Positions 1 through 8,335 of a stretch of DNA of 64,000 nt are shown here, piece by piece (positions within the stretch are counted from its first letter, which is position 1; the number at the start of each line of letters is the position of its first letter). Source of the stretch: Psychromonas marina (GTDB lineage: Bacteria > Pseudomonadota > Gammaproteobacteria > Enterobacterales > Psychromonadaceae); the NCBI RefSeq assembly GCF_030161115.1, contig NZ_BSPQ01000016.1:90231-154230 (forward strand). The letters run 5' to 3'. Both the position numbers and the translations under genes were made by a program. The notes beneath the pieces were generated by a model. The model did no database searches. It had not been told where the DNA came from and worked only from the letters and a program-made list of their open reading frames with translations.

Positions 1-325
1 CTGAACGATAAGCTTGAATAGTTTCAGTACAACGTTTTACCATCGCCTCTGAGTTATCAACTGCAATAATCTGACAACCGGTTTTTTCTTTTAATGCACT
101 ACGCATTGAAAGTGTTGCAGCACCCAGTGAGCAACCTAAGTCATATAAATTCGTATTATTTTGCGCAGACCGTTCCGTGAGCATTGCAATAGTGGCGATC
201 ATTTTTTCATAACCCGGCACGGATCGTTTGATCATATCAGGAAACACTTGAACAACCTGCTCATCAAAAGTGAAACCCGCTACTTTATCGAGTGGTTTAT
301 TATAAATATTGTCTGTTTGAGCCAT
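1..325 (-). CDS. cmoA: CmoA, carboxy-S-adenosyl-L-methionine synthase (3' part missing)
   Basis: Reading the minus strand from the ATG at 325 gives an open frame of about 108 codons that runs off the left edge of the window, so the C-terminal half or more is missing. The translation contains FDEQVVQVFPDMIKRSVPGYE followed by YDLGCSLGAATLSMR (the SAM-binding glycine loop) and IIAVDNSEAMVKRC, which match the CmoA methyltransferase fold closely. CmoA makes carboxy-SAM from SAM and prephenate. CmoB uses it to modify the wobble uridine of several tRNAs to cmo5U. The gene is divergent from aspS. The partner cmoB would be expected just beyond the left edge but is not visible. Identification is by motif and sequence recognition. 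Confidence 0.93.
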   Translation of the reverse strand, partial: MAQTDNIYNKPLDKVAGFTFDEQVVQVFPDMIKRSVPGYEKMIATIAMLTERSAQNNTNLYDLGCSLGAATLSMRSALKEKTGCQIIAVDNSEAMVKRCTETIQAYRS

Positions 326-440
326 TTTTATTCTCACGCGTAAATTTGAAGGCGTATTTTACTTAAATAAAGTGTAGTGGTCATTTTTTTCTTTTATAAT
401 AGCCGCATTATTTATATACGATTAACAACAGGAATCGATG

Positions 441-2213
441 ATGCGCACAATGTATTGTGGTGAAGTGACTGAAACAAATATCGGTCAAGAGATAGAATTA
501 GTAGGTTGGATCAATAAACAACGTGATTTAGGTGGCGTAACATTCTTAGATTTACGTGATCGTGAAGGTATCGTACAAGTATTTTTTGATGCTGACACTC
601 CAGAAGCAACTGCAATTGCTGCAACAGTACGTAATGAATTCTGTGTAAAATTAAAAGGACAAGTGCGCGCGCGTCCTGAAGGTCAAACGAATAAAGATAT
701 GACCACTGGTGGCATTGAAATTCGCGGTCTTGAACTTGAAATTTTAAACCGAGCTGAACCTTCACCGCTAGATAGCAACCAAAAGAACTCTGAAGAGCAA
801 CGTTTACGTTACCGTTACTTAGACCTACGTCGCCCTGAAATGGCTGAGCGTATGGTATTTCGTTCAAAAGTAAGTAGCTTTGTACGTCGTTTCTTAGATG
901 ATGAAGGTTTCTTAGACGTTGAAACGCCAATCTTAACGAAAGCAACACCAGAAGGTGCACGCGATTACTTAGTACCAAGCCGTACTAACAAAGGTCAGTT
1001 CTTCGCATTACCACAATCTCCACAGTTATTTAAACAACTGTTAATGATGTCGGGTATGGATAAATACTACCAAATCGTTAAATGTTTCCGTGATGAAGAT
1101 TTACGTGCTGACCGTCAGCCTGAATTTACACAAATCGATATCGAAACATCATTCATGACTGGTGAACAGGTAATGGATAAAACGGAAGAGATGATCGTTA
1201 AACTTTTCCAAAAAATGTTAGACGTTGATTTAGGTACTTTCCCTAAAATGACTTACGCAGAAGCGATGCGTCGTTTTGGTAGCGATAAGCCAGATTTACG
1301 TATCGATTTTGAGCTAGTTGACGTTGCTGACTTATTAAAAGAAGTTGAATTTAACGTATTCTCTGGTCCTGCAAATGATGCAGATAGCCGTGTTGCCGTT
1401 ATCTGTGTACCTGGTGGCGCTAAGCTTTCTCGTAAAAACATCGATGAATACGGTAAATACGTCAACATCTATGGTGCTAAAGGTTTAGCATGGATGAAAG
1501 TAAACGAAGCGGCTAAAGGCCTTGAAGGTGTTCAATCTCCAATCGCTAAATTCTTAAATGAAGAGATTGTTGCTGAACTGCTTAAACGTACTAACGCACA
1601 AGATGGCGATATCATCCTATTTGGTGCTGATAAAGCCAACGTTGTTTCTGAAGCAATTGGCGCACTACGACTGAAAGTAGCTGAAGATCTTGGTCTTGTG
1701 AAAGATGAATGGAAACCACTTTGGGTTATCGAATTCCCAATGTTTGAACCATTAGAAGATGGTGCATTAACGCCACTACATCACCCATTCACAGCACCGA
1801 TTAATCTAACGGCTGAAGAATTAGAAGCAAGCCCTGTTGGCGCAATTTCTGATGCATACGATATGGTATTAAACGGCTGTGAATTAGGCGGTGGTTCTGT
1901 ACGTATTCATAAACAAGATATGCAAGCAGCTATTTTCCGCATCTTAAATATCTCTGATGAAGAAGCTAAAGATAAATTTGGTTTCCTATTAGAAGCACTA
2001 CAATTTGGTGCTCCACCACATGCAGGTTTAGCATTTGGTCTAGATCGCCTAGTAATGCTAATGACTGGCACAAGCTCAATTCGTGAAGTTATTGCTTTCC
2101 CGAAAACAGCGTCAGCAGCTTGTCCGTTAACTAACGCACCTGGTTTTGCTAACCCTGCAGCACTTGCTGAATTAAACATTGCAGTGGTTGTGGAAGAGAA
2201 AAAAGAAGACTAA
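441..2213 (+). CDS. aspS: Aspartyl-tRNA synthetase AspS
   Basis: This is a full-length bacterial-type class II aspartyl-tRNA synthetase of about 590 residues that charges tRNA-Asp in the cytoplasm. An N-terminal OB-fold anticodon-binding domain begins MRTMYCG. It is followed by the class II core with [42 protein letters not shown] and [18 protein letters not shown] (motif 2 region), a bacterial GAD insertion at roughly residues 290-420, and motif 3 in [15 protein letters not shown] near the C-terminus. Two ATG codons lie in tandem at 438 and 441. I prefer 441 because AGGA at 430-433 is then 7 bases away and the protein begins like the E. coli enzyme. The gene is monocistronic, and a hairpin terminator follows. 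The nudB and yebC genes that often lie between aspS and ruvC are absent. Confidence 0.97.
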   Translation: MRTMYCGEVTETNIGQEIELVGWINKQRDLGGVTFLDLRDREGIVQVFFDADTPEATAIAATVRNEFCVKLKGQVRARPEGQTNKDMTTGGIEIRGLELEILNRAEPSPLDSNQKNSEEQRLRYRYLDLRRPEMAERMVFRSKVSSFVRRFLDDEGFLDVETPILTKATPEGARDYLVPSRTNKGQFFALPQSPQLFKQLLMMSGMDKYYQIVKCFRDEDLRADRQPEFTQIDIETSFMTGEQVMDKTEEMIVKLFQKMLDVDLGTFPKMTYAEAMRRFGSDKPDLRIDFELVDVADLLKEVEFNVFSGPANDADSRVAVICVPGGAKLSRKNIDEYGKYVNIYGAKGLAWMKVNEAAKGLEGVQSPIAKFLNEEIVAELLKRTNAQDGDIILFGADKANVVSEAIGALRLKVAEDLGLVKDEWKPLWVIEFPMFEPLEDGALTPLHHPFTAPINLTAEELEASPVGAISDAYDMVLNGCELGGGSVRIHKQDMQAAIFRILNISDEEAKDKFGFLLEALQFGAPPHAGLAFGLDRLVMLMTGTSSIREVIAFPKTASAACPLTNAPGFANPAALAELNIAVVVEEKKED

Positions 2214-2247
2214 TTAATCAGTTTGGATTAATAAACCGTCTTAACTA

Positions 2248-2284
2248 AAAAAGGGAAATAGTGATTAACTATTTCCCTTTTTTT
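2248..2284. terminator. Bidirectional rho-independent terminator between aspS and the carbonic anhydrase gene
   Basis: A stem AAAAGGGAAATAG (2248-2260) pairs across a short loop with CTATTTCCCTTTT, giving a run of A on one side and a run of T on the other. It sits between the convergent ends of aspS and the carbonic anhydrase gene and can serve both. Confidence 0.85.
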
Positions 2285-2307
2285 ATTTATCTGTCAAACG
2301 AATAAGT

Positions 2308-2943
2308 TTAATTAACTCTAATAAACTCACCGGTCTCAGTATCCATTTCACAAAGCAGCGATCTACTTAAATCGTAACGCCATCCATGTAATTTCAGTGT
2401 GCCGTTTTCAACGCGCTCTTTTACCCATGGGAAAGTCATTAGGTTTTCTAGGGAGTGTTTAATACCTTTACGCTCGCAGCAGTTATAACGCTCATCTTGA
2501 TCTTCAATGCTCTCATCACACAGAATTTCATGACGCACGCTTTCTAATTGGTGCATCCATTTGCCGATAAAAGTATCTGAAGAGTTTGAAGCGGGGGTAT
2601 CCATTAATGCTTTAATACCACCGCACTGAGTGTGTCCCAGTACAACAATACTTTCTACTTCTAAACCGGTGACTGCAAACTCTAATGCGGCGCTTGTACC
2701 GTGTAAACTGTCATTACTTTCACAAGGTGGCACTAGGTTAGCCACATTTCGAATCACAAAAAGATCCCCAGGATCACAGTCAAGAATGACACTTGGCTCA
2801 ACGCGCGAATCAGAACAGCTAATCAGTGCAATTTTAGGGGCTTGCCCTTCCTTAGCGAGCTTTACAAGTTGCTCTTTATGCTCTTGGTAATAACCTTCGC
2901 GAAAGCGTTGGTAACCTGCGAGTAGCTTGTCAGTTGCTGGCAT
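2308..2943 (-). CDS. can: Beta-class carbonic anhydrase
   Basis: The 211-residue product is a beta-carbonic anhydrase that interconverts CO2 and bicarbonate in the cytoplasm. The zinc ligands are visible as Cys43 and Asp45-Arg47 in ISCSDSRVEP and as His104 and Cys107 in VLGHTQCGG. The active-site Asp45/Arg47 dyad is intact. Length and motif order fit the E. coli Can/CynT group. The gene is divergent from a LysR regulator across a 171-bp A+T-rich region with an inverted repeat, which suggests control by that regulator; this is inferred from position. Whether it should be called can or cynT cannot be decided from sequence alone. No cyanase gene is nearby, so the general can name is preferred. 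Confidence 0.93.
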   Translation of the reverse strand: MPATDKLLAGYQRFREGYYQEHKEQLVKLAKEGQAPKIALISCSDSRVEPSVILDCDPGDLFVIRNVANLVPPCESNDSLHGTSAALEFAVTGLEVESIVVLGHTQCGGIKALMDTPASNSSDTFIGKWMHQLESVRHEILCDESIEDQDERYNCCERKGIKHSLENLMTFPWVKERVENGTLKLHGWRYDLSRSLLCEMDTETGEFIRVN

Positions 2944-3003
2944 ATTTTATTCCTTTAGTCTTTAGTTGCTTCATCATAGTGCATTTGTTGTATTAATAAT
3001 AAT

Positions 3004-3043
3004 TAAACTATATTATTTTAACCATAAATAATTTTTATAGTTA
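3004..3043. promoter_or_regulatory. Nested inverted repeat between divergent carbonic anhydrase and LysR genes (candidate operator)
   Basis: AACTATA (3006-3012) and TATAGTT (3036-3042) form the outer arms. ATTATT (3012-3017) and AATAAT (3027-3032) form an inner pair. A dyad of this size in the shared divergent promoter region is where a LysR-type regulator usually binds. The surroundings are extremely A+T rich, so chance symmetry is possible. Confidence 0.35.
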
Positions 3044-3114
3044 AAGCTCATTCATTCGATTTATCAATCATATAAAGCAATATAAATGACAATGAGCAAG
3101 CGGAGAAATACTTA

Positions 3115-4062
3115 ATGCGCGCCACATTACACCAACTAAAAGTATTTAAACAAGTTGCGAATACAATGAACTTTACCAAAGCAGGAGAGGTGCTAGGTTT
3201 AACCCAACCCGCTGTGAGCATTCAGATTAAACAGCTGGAAGGTAATTTGGGTATTAAACTGTTTGAGAAAGTGGGCAAAAGTTTGTATTTAACACCCGCC
3301 GGTAAAAAATTACAGGTATTTAGTGATGATATATTTACCCGTTTTGAAAATATGGATATGAGCCTTAGTGCGTTAAAAGGAGAGCTTGAAGGGGATTTTT
3401 ATCTTTCTGCGGTGACTAGTGCAAAATACTTTACACCACACCTGTTAGGCGCTTTTCATAAAAAATATCCGAAGGTGATTTTCCATTTAGATATTGTAAA
3501 TCGAGAGCAAATTATTCAACGCTTACAGGAAAATAGAGATGATTTGGTGATTATGGGGCTGTTACCTGAAATGATGCCACTGGCACGTTATCCTTTCGTT
3601 GATAATCCAATTATCCTGATAGCGAGTCCTGATCACCCCCTAGCCAAGAAAAAAAATATCGCGTTAACAGAACTTTCTGAATATGCCTTCATTCACCGAG
3701 AAAAAGGCTCAGGTACGCGTAAACTACTAGAGGAGTTTTTAGTCGGTAAAGGGGTTAATCTGCAGGTAAATATGACATTGGGTAATAGTGAAACAATTAA
3801 ACAGGCTGTGATGGCTGATTTAGGCTTATCTGCTACCTCACGACACAGTGTTTCGCTTGAGCTTGCAACGAATTCTTTAGTGGAGTTAGATGTTGTTGGT
3901 TTCCCATTGATCAGGAGCTGGTACATTGTTCACCACGAGAGTAAACATTTATCACCCATTGCGAGTGCTTTTATTGATTTTGTGATGGCGTCAGGTGTCA
4001 GCCAAGATATTTTACCCAAGCGCTTTTTAGCCAAAACAGCTAGCGATAAAAGCAGTGAATAG
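3115..4062 (+). CDS. LysR-family transcriptional regulator (CbbR/RbcR-like)
   Basis: The 315-residue protein has the LysR plan. The N-terminal winged helix-turn-helix (about residues 1-60; NFTKAGEVLGLTQPAVSIQIKQLE) is followed by LGIKLFEKVGK and a two-lobed periplasmic-binding-like effector domain (about residues 90-300). The LHQLKVFKQVANTMNFTKAG opening resembles the CbbR/RbcR branch, which controls CO2-related genes in autotrophs. This organism shows no Calvin-cycle genes here, and the obvious candidate target is the divergent carbonic anhydrase. The regulatory link is inferred from the divergent arrangement. The chosen start is the ATG at 3115, preceded by a purine-rich GCGGAGAAATA segment. 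The effector is unknown. Confidence 0.85.
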   Translation: MRATLHQLKVFKQVANTMNFTKAGEVLGLTQPAVSIQIKQLEGNLGIKLFEKVGKSLYLTPAGKKLQVFSDDIFTRFENMDMSLSALKGELEGDFYLSAVTSAKYFTPHLLGAFHKKYPKVIFHLDIVNREQIIQRLQENRDDLVIMGLLPEMMPLARYPFVDNPIILIASPDHPLAKKKNIALTELSEYAFIHREKGSGTRKLLEEFLVGKGVNLQVNMTLGNSETIKQAVMADLGLSATSRHSVSLELATNSLVELDVVGFPLIRSWYIVHHESKHLSPIASAFIDFVMASGVSQDILPKRFLAKTASDKSSE

Positions 4063-4109
4063 GCGTATAGTGTATTTTTTTTTATTATCCCACCTAAGGT
4101 GTTATTTTT

Positions 4110-4631
4110 GTGAGCATTATTCTAGGTATTGATCCCGGGTCTCGAATTACCGGTTATGGCATTATTGAGCAAAAAGGTAATAAGTGTATCTATCTTGGCA
4201 GCGGTTGTATTCGTACCAAAGGTGATACGTTAGCCCCTAAATTAGATATGATTTTTAATGGTATTAGTGAAATTATCAAACAATATCAACCGACTGAGTT
4301 TGGTATTGAGCAAGTCTTTATGGCTAAAAACCCTGATTCAGCATTGAAGTTAGGTCAAGCACGTGGCGCTGCGATTGTCGCGGCAACACAAGCGGATCTG
4401 TATGTTTGTGAGTACTCTGCAAGACAGATAAAACAAGCGGTTGTTGGTACGGGCGCGGCGACTAAAGATCAAGTACAAAAAATGGTAAAACAGATATTAC
4501 AACTTGATGGTACACCACAAGCGGATGCTGCCGATGGTTTAGCGGTTGCTATTTGTCATGCTCATACTGCGCAATCGCTTGTTGCGATGGCGGGTAAAGT
4601 GAAGAAAACCGTTCGAGGTCGTTTGCGTTGA
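4110..4631 (+). CDS. ruvC: Holliday junction resolvase RuvC
   Basis: RuvC is the endonuclease that cuts four-way DNA junctions symmetrically during recombinational repair, working with RuvAB. The 173-residue product has the full catalytic acidic set: Asp8 in LGIDPGSR, Glu67 in GIEQVF, and Asp139 and Asp142 in QADAADGLA. The start is GTG at 4110, with TAAGGTG as ribosome-binding site a few bases upstream. The stop codon overlaps the TTG start of rarD (TTGA at 4628-4631), implying translational coupling. Length equals the family norm. Confidence 0.97.
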   Translation: MSIILGIDPGSRITGYGIIEQKGNKCIYLGSGCIRTKGDTLAPKLDMIFNGISEIIKQYQPTEFGIEQVFMAKNPDSALKLGQARGAAIVAATQADLYVCEYSARQIKQAVVGTGAATKDQVQKMVKQILQLDGTPQADAADGLAVAICHAHTAQSLVAMAGKVKKTVRGRLR

Positions 4632-5515
4632 AGCAATTAACTGAAACCCAACTTGGTATATTTTACGCATTAGGTGCTTATCTAATGTGGGGTTTTGCGC
4701 CGATTTACTTTAAGTATTTAGACGCTATTCCGGTCGGTGAAATTCTTGCGCACCGTGTTGTTTGGTCAGTGTTGGTGACAGGTTTTATTATTACCGTTAC
4801 CGGCAGATGGAAAAATGTACGTGAGATATGTGTCGCCCCTAAAAAGTTGCTGTTGCTGGTGGTCACCACGCTATTAATCAGCTGTAACTGGATGGTATTT
4901 ATTTGGGCGGTGACGAATGAACGTATGTTGGAAGCCAGCCTGGGTTATTTTATCAACCCGATGATTAATGTGGTGTTAGGGCTGGTGTTTTTAAATGAAT
5001 CGTTAAGTCGTATTAAGTGGGTTGCTGTTGGCTTAGCATTTGTTGGTGTATTGATGCAGGTGATTGCCGTTGGGTCATTGCCTTGGGTTTCATTGGTATT
5101 ACCGATAAGTTTTGCTTTTTATGGATTAATACGTAAAAAAATTAAAGTCGAGTCGCTAACGGGGTTATTTATCGAAACGCTATTAGTTGCCCCGATTGCT
5201 TTATATTATTTGTTCGCGATTGCCGATAGTGAATATATCAATATGCTAGAAAATGATTTATCACTGAATTTCTGGCTGATGTTTGCAGGTGTTGTTACCG
5301 CATTACCGCTTATCTTTTTTGGTCAAGCCGCGCTGCGTTTAAAATTATCCACATTAGGTTTCTTTCAATACTTAGCGCCTTCATTACTGTTTATATTCGC
5401 GGTGCTGTTTTATGGGGAAGAACTGGATTTAGGAAAAATGCTCACCTTCTTGTTTATTTGGTCTGGTATTGTAGTGTTTGCTTTTGAGAAGCAGATCCAA
5501 CAAAAGCTTAAATAA
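4628..5515 (+). CDS. rarD: RarD-type EamA/DMT family transporter
   Basis: This 295-residue integral membrane protein has about ten predicted hydrophobic helices and the RarD signature near its N-terminus ([17 protein letters not shown] and [11 protein letters not shown]). The fold is the drug/metabolite transporter superfamily with two EamA halves. RarD proteins are named for a chloramphenicol-sensitivity phenotype in E. coli; the natural substrate is unknown. The start codon is TTG overlapping the ruvC stop in TTGA, so translation is probably coupled to ruvC. Its position between ruvC and ruvA separates genes that are normally adjacent. No functional link to recombination is implied. Confidence 0.9.
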   Translation: MKQLTETQLGIFYALGAYLMWGFAPIYFKYLDAIPVGEILAHRVVWSVLVTGFIITVTGRWKNVREICVAPKKLLLLVVTTLLISCNWMVFIWAVTNERMLEASLGYFINPMINVVLGLVFLNESLSRIKWVAVGLAFVGVLMQVIAVGSLPWVSLVLPISFAFYGLIRKKIKVESLTGLFIETLLVAPIALYYLFAIADSEYINMLENDLSLNFWLMFAGVVTALPLIFFGQAALRLKLSTLGFFQYLAPSLLFIFAVLFYGEELDLGKMLTFLFIWSGIVVFAFEKQIQQKLK

Positions 5516-5517
5516 CA

Positions 5518-5533
5518 CTGGATAAACAGTCAG
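5518..5533. promoter_or_regulatory. Candidate LexA (SOS) box upstream of ruvA
   Basis: CTGGATAAACAGTCAG fits the CTG-N10-CAG core of the gammaproteobacterial LexA site. It begins 3 bases after the rarD stop and lies 116 bases before the ruvA start. ruvAB is SOS-regulated in E. coli, which raises the prior. The interior is not the alternating TA run of strong boxes, so the call is tentative. Confidence 0.4.
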
Positions 5534-5649
5534 TCCTTTTTTATACTTGCTGACACTGCTTAAGCTATCGTGATTTGATTGCTCTTTAAGCATTTATGGC
5601 TTGTTTGTTAGCACAAACGCTAAATTTTTATAATAGTTAGGATTAAAAG

Positions 5650-6273
5650 ATGATTGGAAGATTACGTGGCATTTTAATAGAGAAACAACCGCCGGAAGTT
5701 GTGTTAGATGTTTCAGGTGTCGGTTATGAGATCCAATTGCCGATGAGCTCTTTTTATCCGTTACCAGAACTTGGCGAAGAAGCGGTTATTTTTACTCACT
5801 TCGTGGTGCGTGAAGATGCGCAATTATTATATGGTTTTGCTGATAAACATGAACGCGCGATGTTCCGTGAATTGATTAAAGTGAATGGTGTTGGTCCCAA
5901 ACTCGCGTTGGCCATTCTTTCAGGTATGTCTGCTAATCAGTTTGTACAATGCATTCATAACGATGCGGTGAGTAGTCTGGTTAAATTACCCGGTGTTGGT
6001 AAAAAAACGGCAGAACGTTTAGTTGTTGAGATGAAAGACCGACTAAAAAACTGGGTTGGTGCCGATCTATTAACCCCAGAAGCGGATAAAATGGCTTTTG
6101 AAAATGGCTTAGAAAATACCTTTATTGGCGGCAATGCGGTTGATGAAGCGATCAGTGCATTAGTGGCTTTAGGTTACAAACCTGCGAGTGCAGAAAAAGC
6201 AATTAAGTTGGTTAATAAACCAGGCATGGATTGTGAAGCGTTGATTAGAAGTTCATTAAAAAGCATGCTTTAA
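5650..6273 (+). CDS. ruvA: Holliday junction DNA helicase subunit RuvA
   Basis: RuvA is the tetrameric junction-recognition subunit that loads RuvB motors for branch migration. The 207-residue protein shows the N-terminal OB domain ([31 protein letters not shown]), two helix-hairpin-helix motifs ([16 protein letters not shown] and [20 protein letters not shown]), and a C-terminal UBA-like domain III ([19 protein letters not shown]) that contacts RuvB. The gene has its own 134-bp leader after rarD and is followed by ruvB after 42 bases. It is probably transcribed from its own promoter, with possible LexA control. Confidence 0.97.
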   Translation: MIGRLRGILIEKQPPEVVLDVSGVGYEIQLPMSSFYPLPELGEEAVIFTHFVVREDAQLLYGFADKHERAMFRELIKVNGVGPKLALAILSGMSANQFVQCIHNDAVSSLVKLPGVGKKTAERLVVEMKDRLKNWVGADLLTPEADKMAFENGLENTFIGGNAVDEAISALVALGYKPASAEKAIKLVNKPGMDCEALIRSSLKSML

Positions 6274-6315
6274 ATAGCGCCCTAAAAATTCAAATAAGTA
6301 TTCAAAGGTAACTAA

Positions 6316-7323
6316 ATGATTGAAGAAGATCGCCTTATATCAGGGACACAGAAGCTAGACGATAGTTTTATTGATCGTGCTATTCGTCCTAAATTATTAG
6401 CTGATTATGAGGGGCAACCTCAGGTTAATAAACAGATGGAGATCTTCATTGAAGCAGCGCGCCAGCGTAGTGAAGCATTAGATCATCTACTTATTTTTGG
6501 ACCACCCGGACTTGGTAAAACCACGCTTTCTCATATCGTTGCCAATGAGTTAGAGGTGAATATTAAAACTACCTCGGGGCCTATTCTTGAAAAGGCGGGA
6601 GATTTAGCTGCGCTATTAACCAACCTTGAAGAGAACGATGTACTGTTTATCGATGAAATTCATCGTTTAAGCCCAATAGTAGAAGAGATCTTATACCCTG
6701 CGATGGAAGATTATCAGCTTGATATTATGATTGGTGAAGGACCCGCTGCGCGTTCTATCAAATTGGATTTACCACCGTTTACCTTAATTGGCGCAACCAC
6801 GCGTGCGGGTTCATTAACGTCGCCGTTGCGTGACCGTTTTGGTATTGTGCAACGACTTGAGTACTACGAGCTAAAACCACTGACTAAAATTGTATTGCGT
6901 AGTGGTAAACACTTTAATTTAGATTTAGCAGAGTCTGGGGCAATTGAAATAGCTAAACGCTCACGTGGTACACCACGTATTGCCAATCGTTTACTACGCC
7001 GTGTACGCGATTATGCACAGGTTAAAAAAGCAGATGTGATTGGTGCAGAAGTGGCTAAGCAAGCACTGGATATGCTTGAAGTCGATAATCAAGGTTTTGA
7101 TTATATGGACAGAAAACTACTCATGGCCATTTTAGATACTTTTCAAGGTGGACCTGTTGGGTTAGATAACTTAGCGGCTGCAATCGGTGAAGAGAAAGAA
7201 ACTATCGAAGATGTTTTAGAGCCTTACTTAATTCAGCAAGGATTTTTGCAACGTACGCCAAGAGGGCGTATTGCGACAAATAGAACTTATCTGCATTTCG
7301 GGTTTGATAAACCAACACAATAA
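6316..7323 (+). CDS. ruvB: Holliday junction branch-migration ATPase RuvB
   Basis: RuvB is the hexameric AAA+ motor of the RuvAB branch-migration complex. The 335-residue product carries Walker A GPPGLGKT (about residues 62-69), Walker [10 protein letters not shown] (DEIH at 113-116), the sensor 1 and arginine-finger region [16 protein letters not shown], sensor 2 in [15 protein letters not shown], and a C-terminal winged helix ([16 protein letters not shown]). It forms an operon with ruvA. A hairpin with a following T-run lies just after the stop codon. Confidence 0.98.
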   Translation: MIEEDRLISGTQKLDDSFIDRAIRPKLLADYEGQPQVNKQMEIFIEAARQRSEALDHLLIFGPPGLGKTTLSHIVANELEVNIKTTSGPILEKAGDLAALLTNLEENDVLFIDEIHRLSPIVEEILYPAMEDYQLDIMIGEGPAARSIKLDLPPFTLIGATTRAGSLTSPLRDRFGIVQRLEYYELKPLTKIVLRSGKHFNLDLAESGAIEIAKRSRGTPRIANRLLRRVRDYAQVKKADVIGAEVAKQALDMLEVDNQGFDYMDRKLLMAILDTFQGGPVGLDNLAAAIGEEKETIEDVLEPYLIQQGFLQRTPRGRIATNRTYLHFGFDKPTQ

Positions 7324-7337
7324 GAAGCTTTATCAAG

Positions 7338-7369
7338 TTACTTGCTACTAATACAAGTAATTTTTATTT
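7338..7369 (+). terminator. Terminator after ruvB
   Basis: TTACTTG (7338-7344) and CAAGTAA (7354-7360) form a 7-bp stem followed directly by TTTTTATTT. It lies 14 bases after the ruvB stop codon. The stem is short and A+T rich, so it may be leaky. Confidence 0.6.
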
Positions 7370-7663
7370 AAGTTAGCAGTGAAATTGATCGGTAAACATA
7401 ATTAAATCTACTTATTCACGATTTAGTTTTGCGAATTAAAAGTAGTTATTTTCAGTATTCAAAACCCAATACTGAAAGTAACTATTTACTGCCATTTCCC
7501 CTTTTTAAATCATATTTTTCCCACCCAAATTATCAGCCAAATAGCTTTTCCTTTTAAGATATTTAAAATTTTTCATTATAAGGTGAAAGTTGACAACACC
7601 TTGAAGGTTAGTCATGTTTATATTTAGTCTACAAAATGAATATTTACTTATTGGAGGGAGCTA
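7370..7663. other. Non-coding region between ruvB and the molybdenum hydroxylase operon, containing a long hairpin
   Basis: No convincing gene lies here. The main structure is a hairpin with 16-base arms: AGTTATTTTCAGTATT at 7444-7459 and AATACTGAAAGTAACT at 7468-7483, with an 8-base loop. The single mismatch becomes a G-U pair in RNA. No T-run follows, so it is not a typical terminator. The rest is very A+T rich and probably holds the promoter of the downstream operon; I cannot place the promoter elements with confidence. Confidence 0.55.
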
Positions 7664-8248
7664 ATGAAAAAAACACATCAACATAATGTTGAATGTATTA
7701 TTTTAGCCGCTGGTTTATCAACAAGAATGGGCGATTGGAAGTTGATGTTAGACTATAAGGGCAAAACACTTTTAGATCATAGCATTGATAATGCATTACA
7801 GTTTTGTGAGCGTATTATTTTAGTAGTAGGACATAAAGGTGAGCTATTAGAAAAACGTTATCGAAATAATAGTGCTATTTTTGTTGTATTAAATCAACAC
7901 TATCATGATGGCATGCTTAGCTCGATACAGGAGGGAGTCAAACATATTAGTACACCTTATTTCTTTATTACTCATGGAGACCTACCCTGCTTAAGTTATC
8001 CTATCTTTAAAGATATTTGGATGCAAAGGCAGCACAAAGTTGTCATTCCAACCTATCAACAGCAAAGAGGGCACCCTGTTCTATTTTGCGCCAGTGTCAT
8101 TCAACTTATTAGCTGTGCTTCTAAGGAAGAAACAATGAAAGAATTAATCACTAAGCAAGCTCACCTTTTTTTTGCAACAAATTATCCACAAATATCTCAA
8201 GATATCGATACAAAAGAACAATATAAGGTTCTGATTAATAATGGGTAG
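7664..8248 (+). CDS. MocA-like molybdenum cofactor cytidylyltransferase (NTP transferase)
   Basis: The 194-residue protein is a MobA/MocA-type nucleotidyltransferase. The nucleotide-binding loop is IILAAGLSTRMGDWK (residues 12-26), and a catalytic-site segment FFITHGDLPCL lies near residue 105. MocA adds CMP to molybdopterin to make the cytosine dinucleotide form used by bacterial xanthine-oxidase-family hydroxylases. That fits exactly with the hydroxylase genes downstream. A strong ribosome-binding site (TTGGAGGGAG) precedes the ATG. It is the first gene of the operon, and 87 bases separate it from the large subunit gene. Choosing MocA over MobA (GMP transfer) rests on context and on the lack of a MobA-specific partner. 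Confidence 0.85.
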   Translation: MKKTHQHNVECIILAAGLSTRMGDWKLMLDYKGKTLLDHSIDNALQFCERIILVVGHKGELLEKRYRNNSAIFVVLNQHYHDGMLSSIQEGVKHISTPYFFITHGDLPCLSYPIFKDIWMQRQHKVVIPTYQQQRGHPVLFCASVIQLISCASKEETMKELITKQAHLFFATNYPQISQDIDTKEQYKVLINNG

Positions 8249-8335
8249 GTTCTGTTTTTAGTTGTATTTATATGCAATTGATAGGCTGTACTATAATTAT
8301 TCTCTAATCATCACACTAGAGAAAGGCCATAGCTT

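Noticed and set aside
161..343. Plus-strand 60-codon frame at the left edge
   Set aside because: It is antisense to cmoA, whose translation is clearly conserved.
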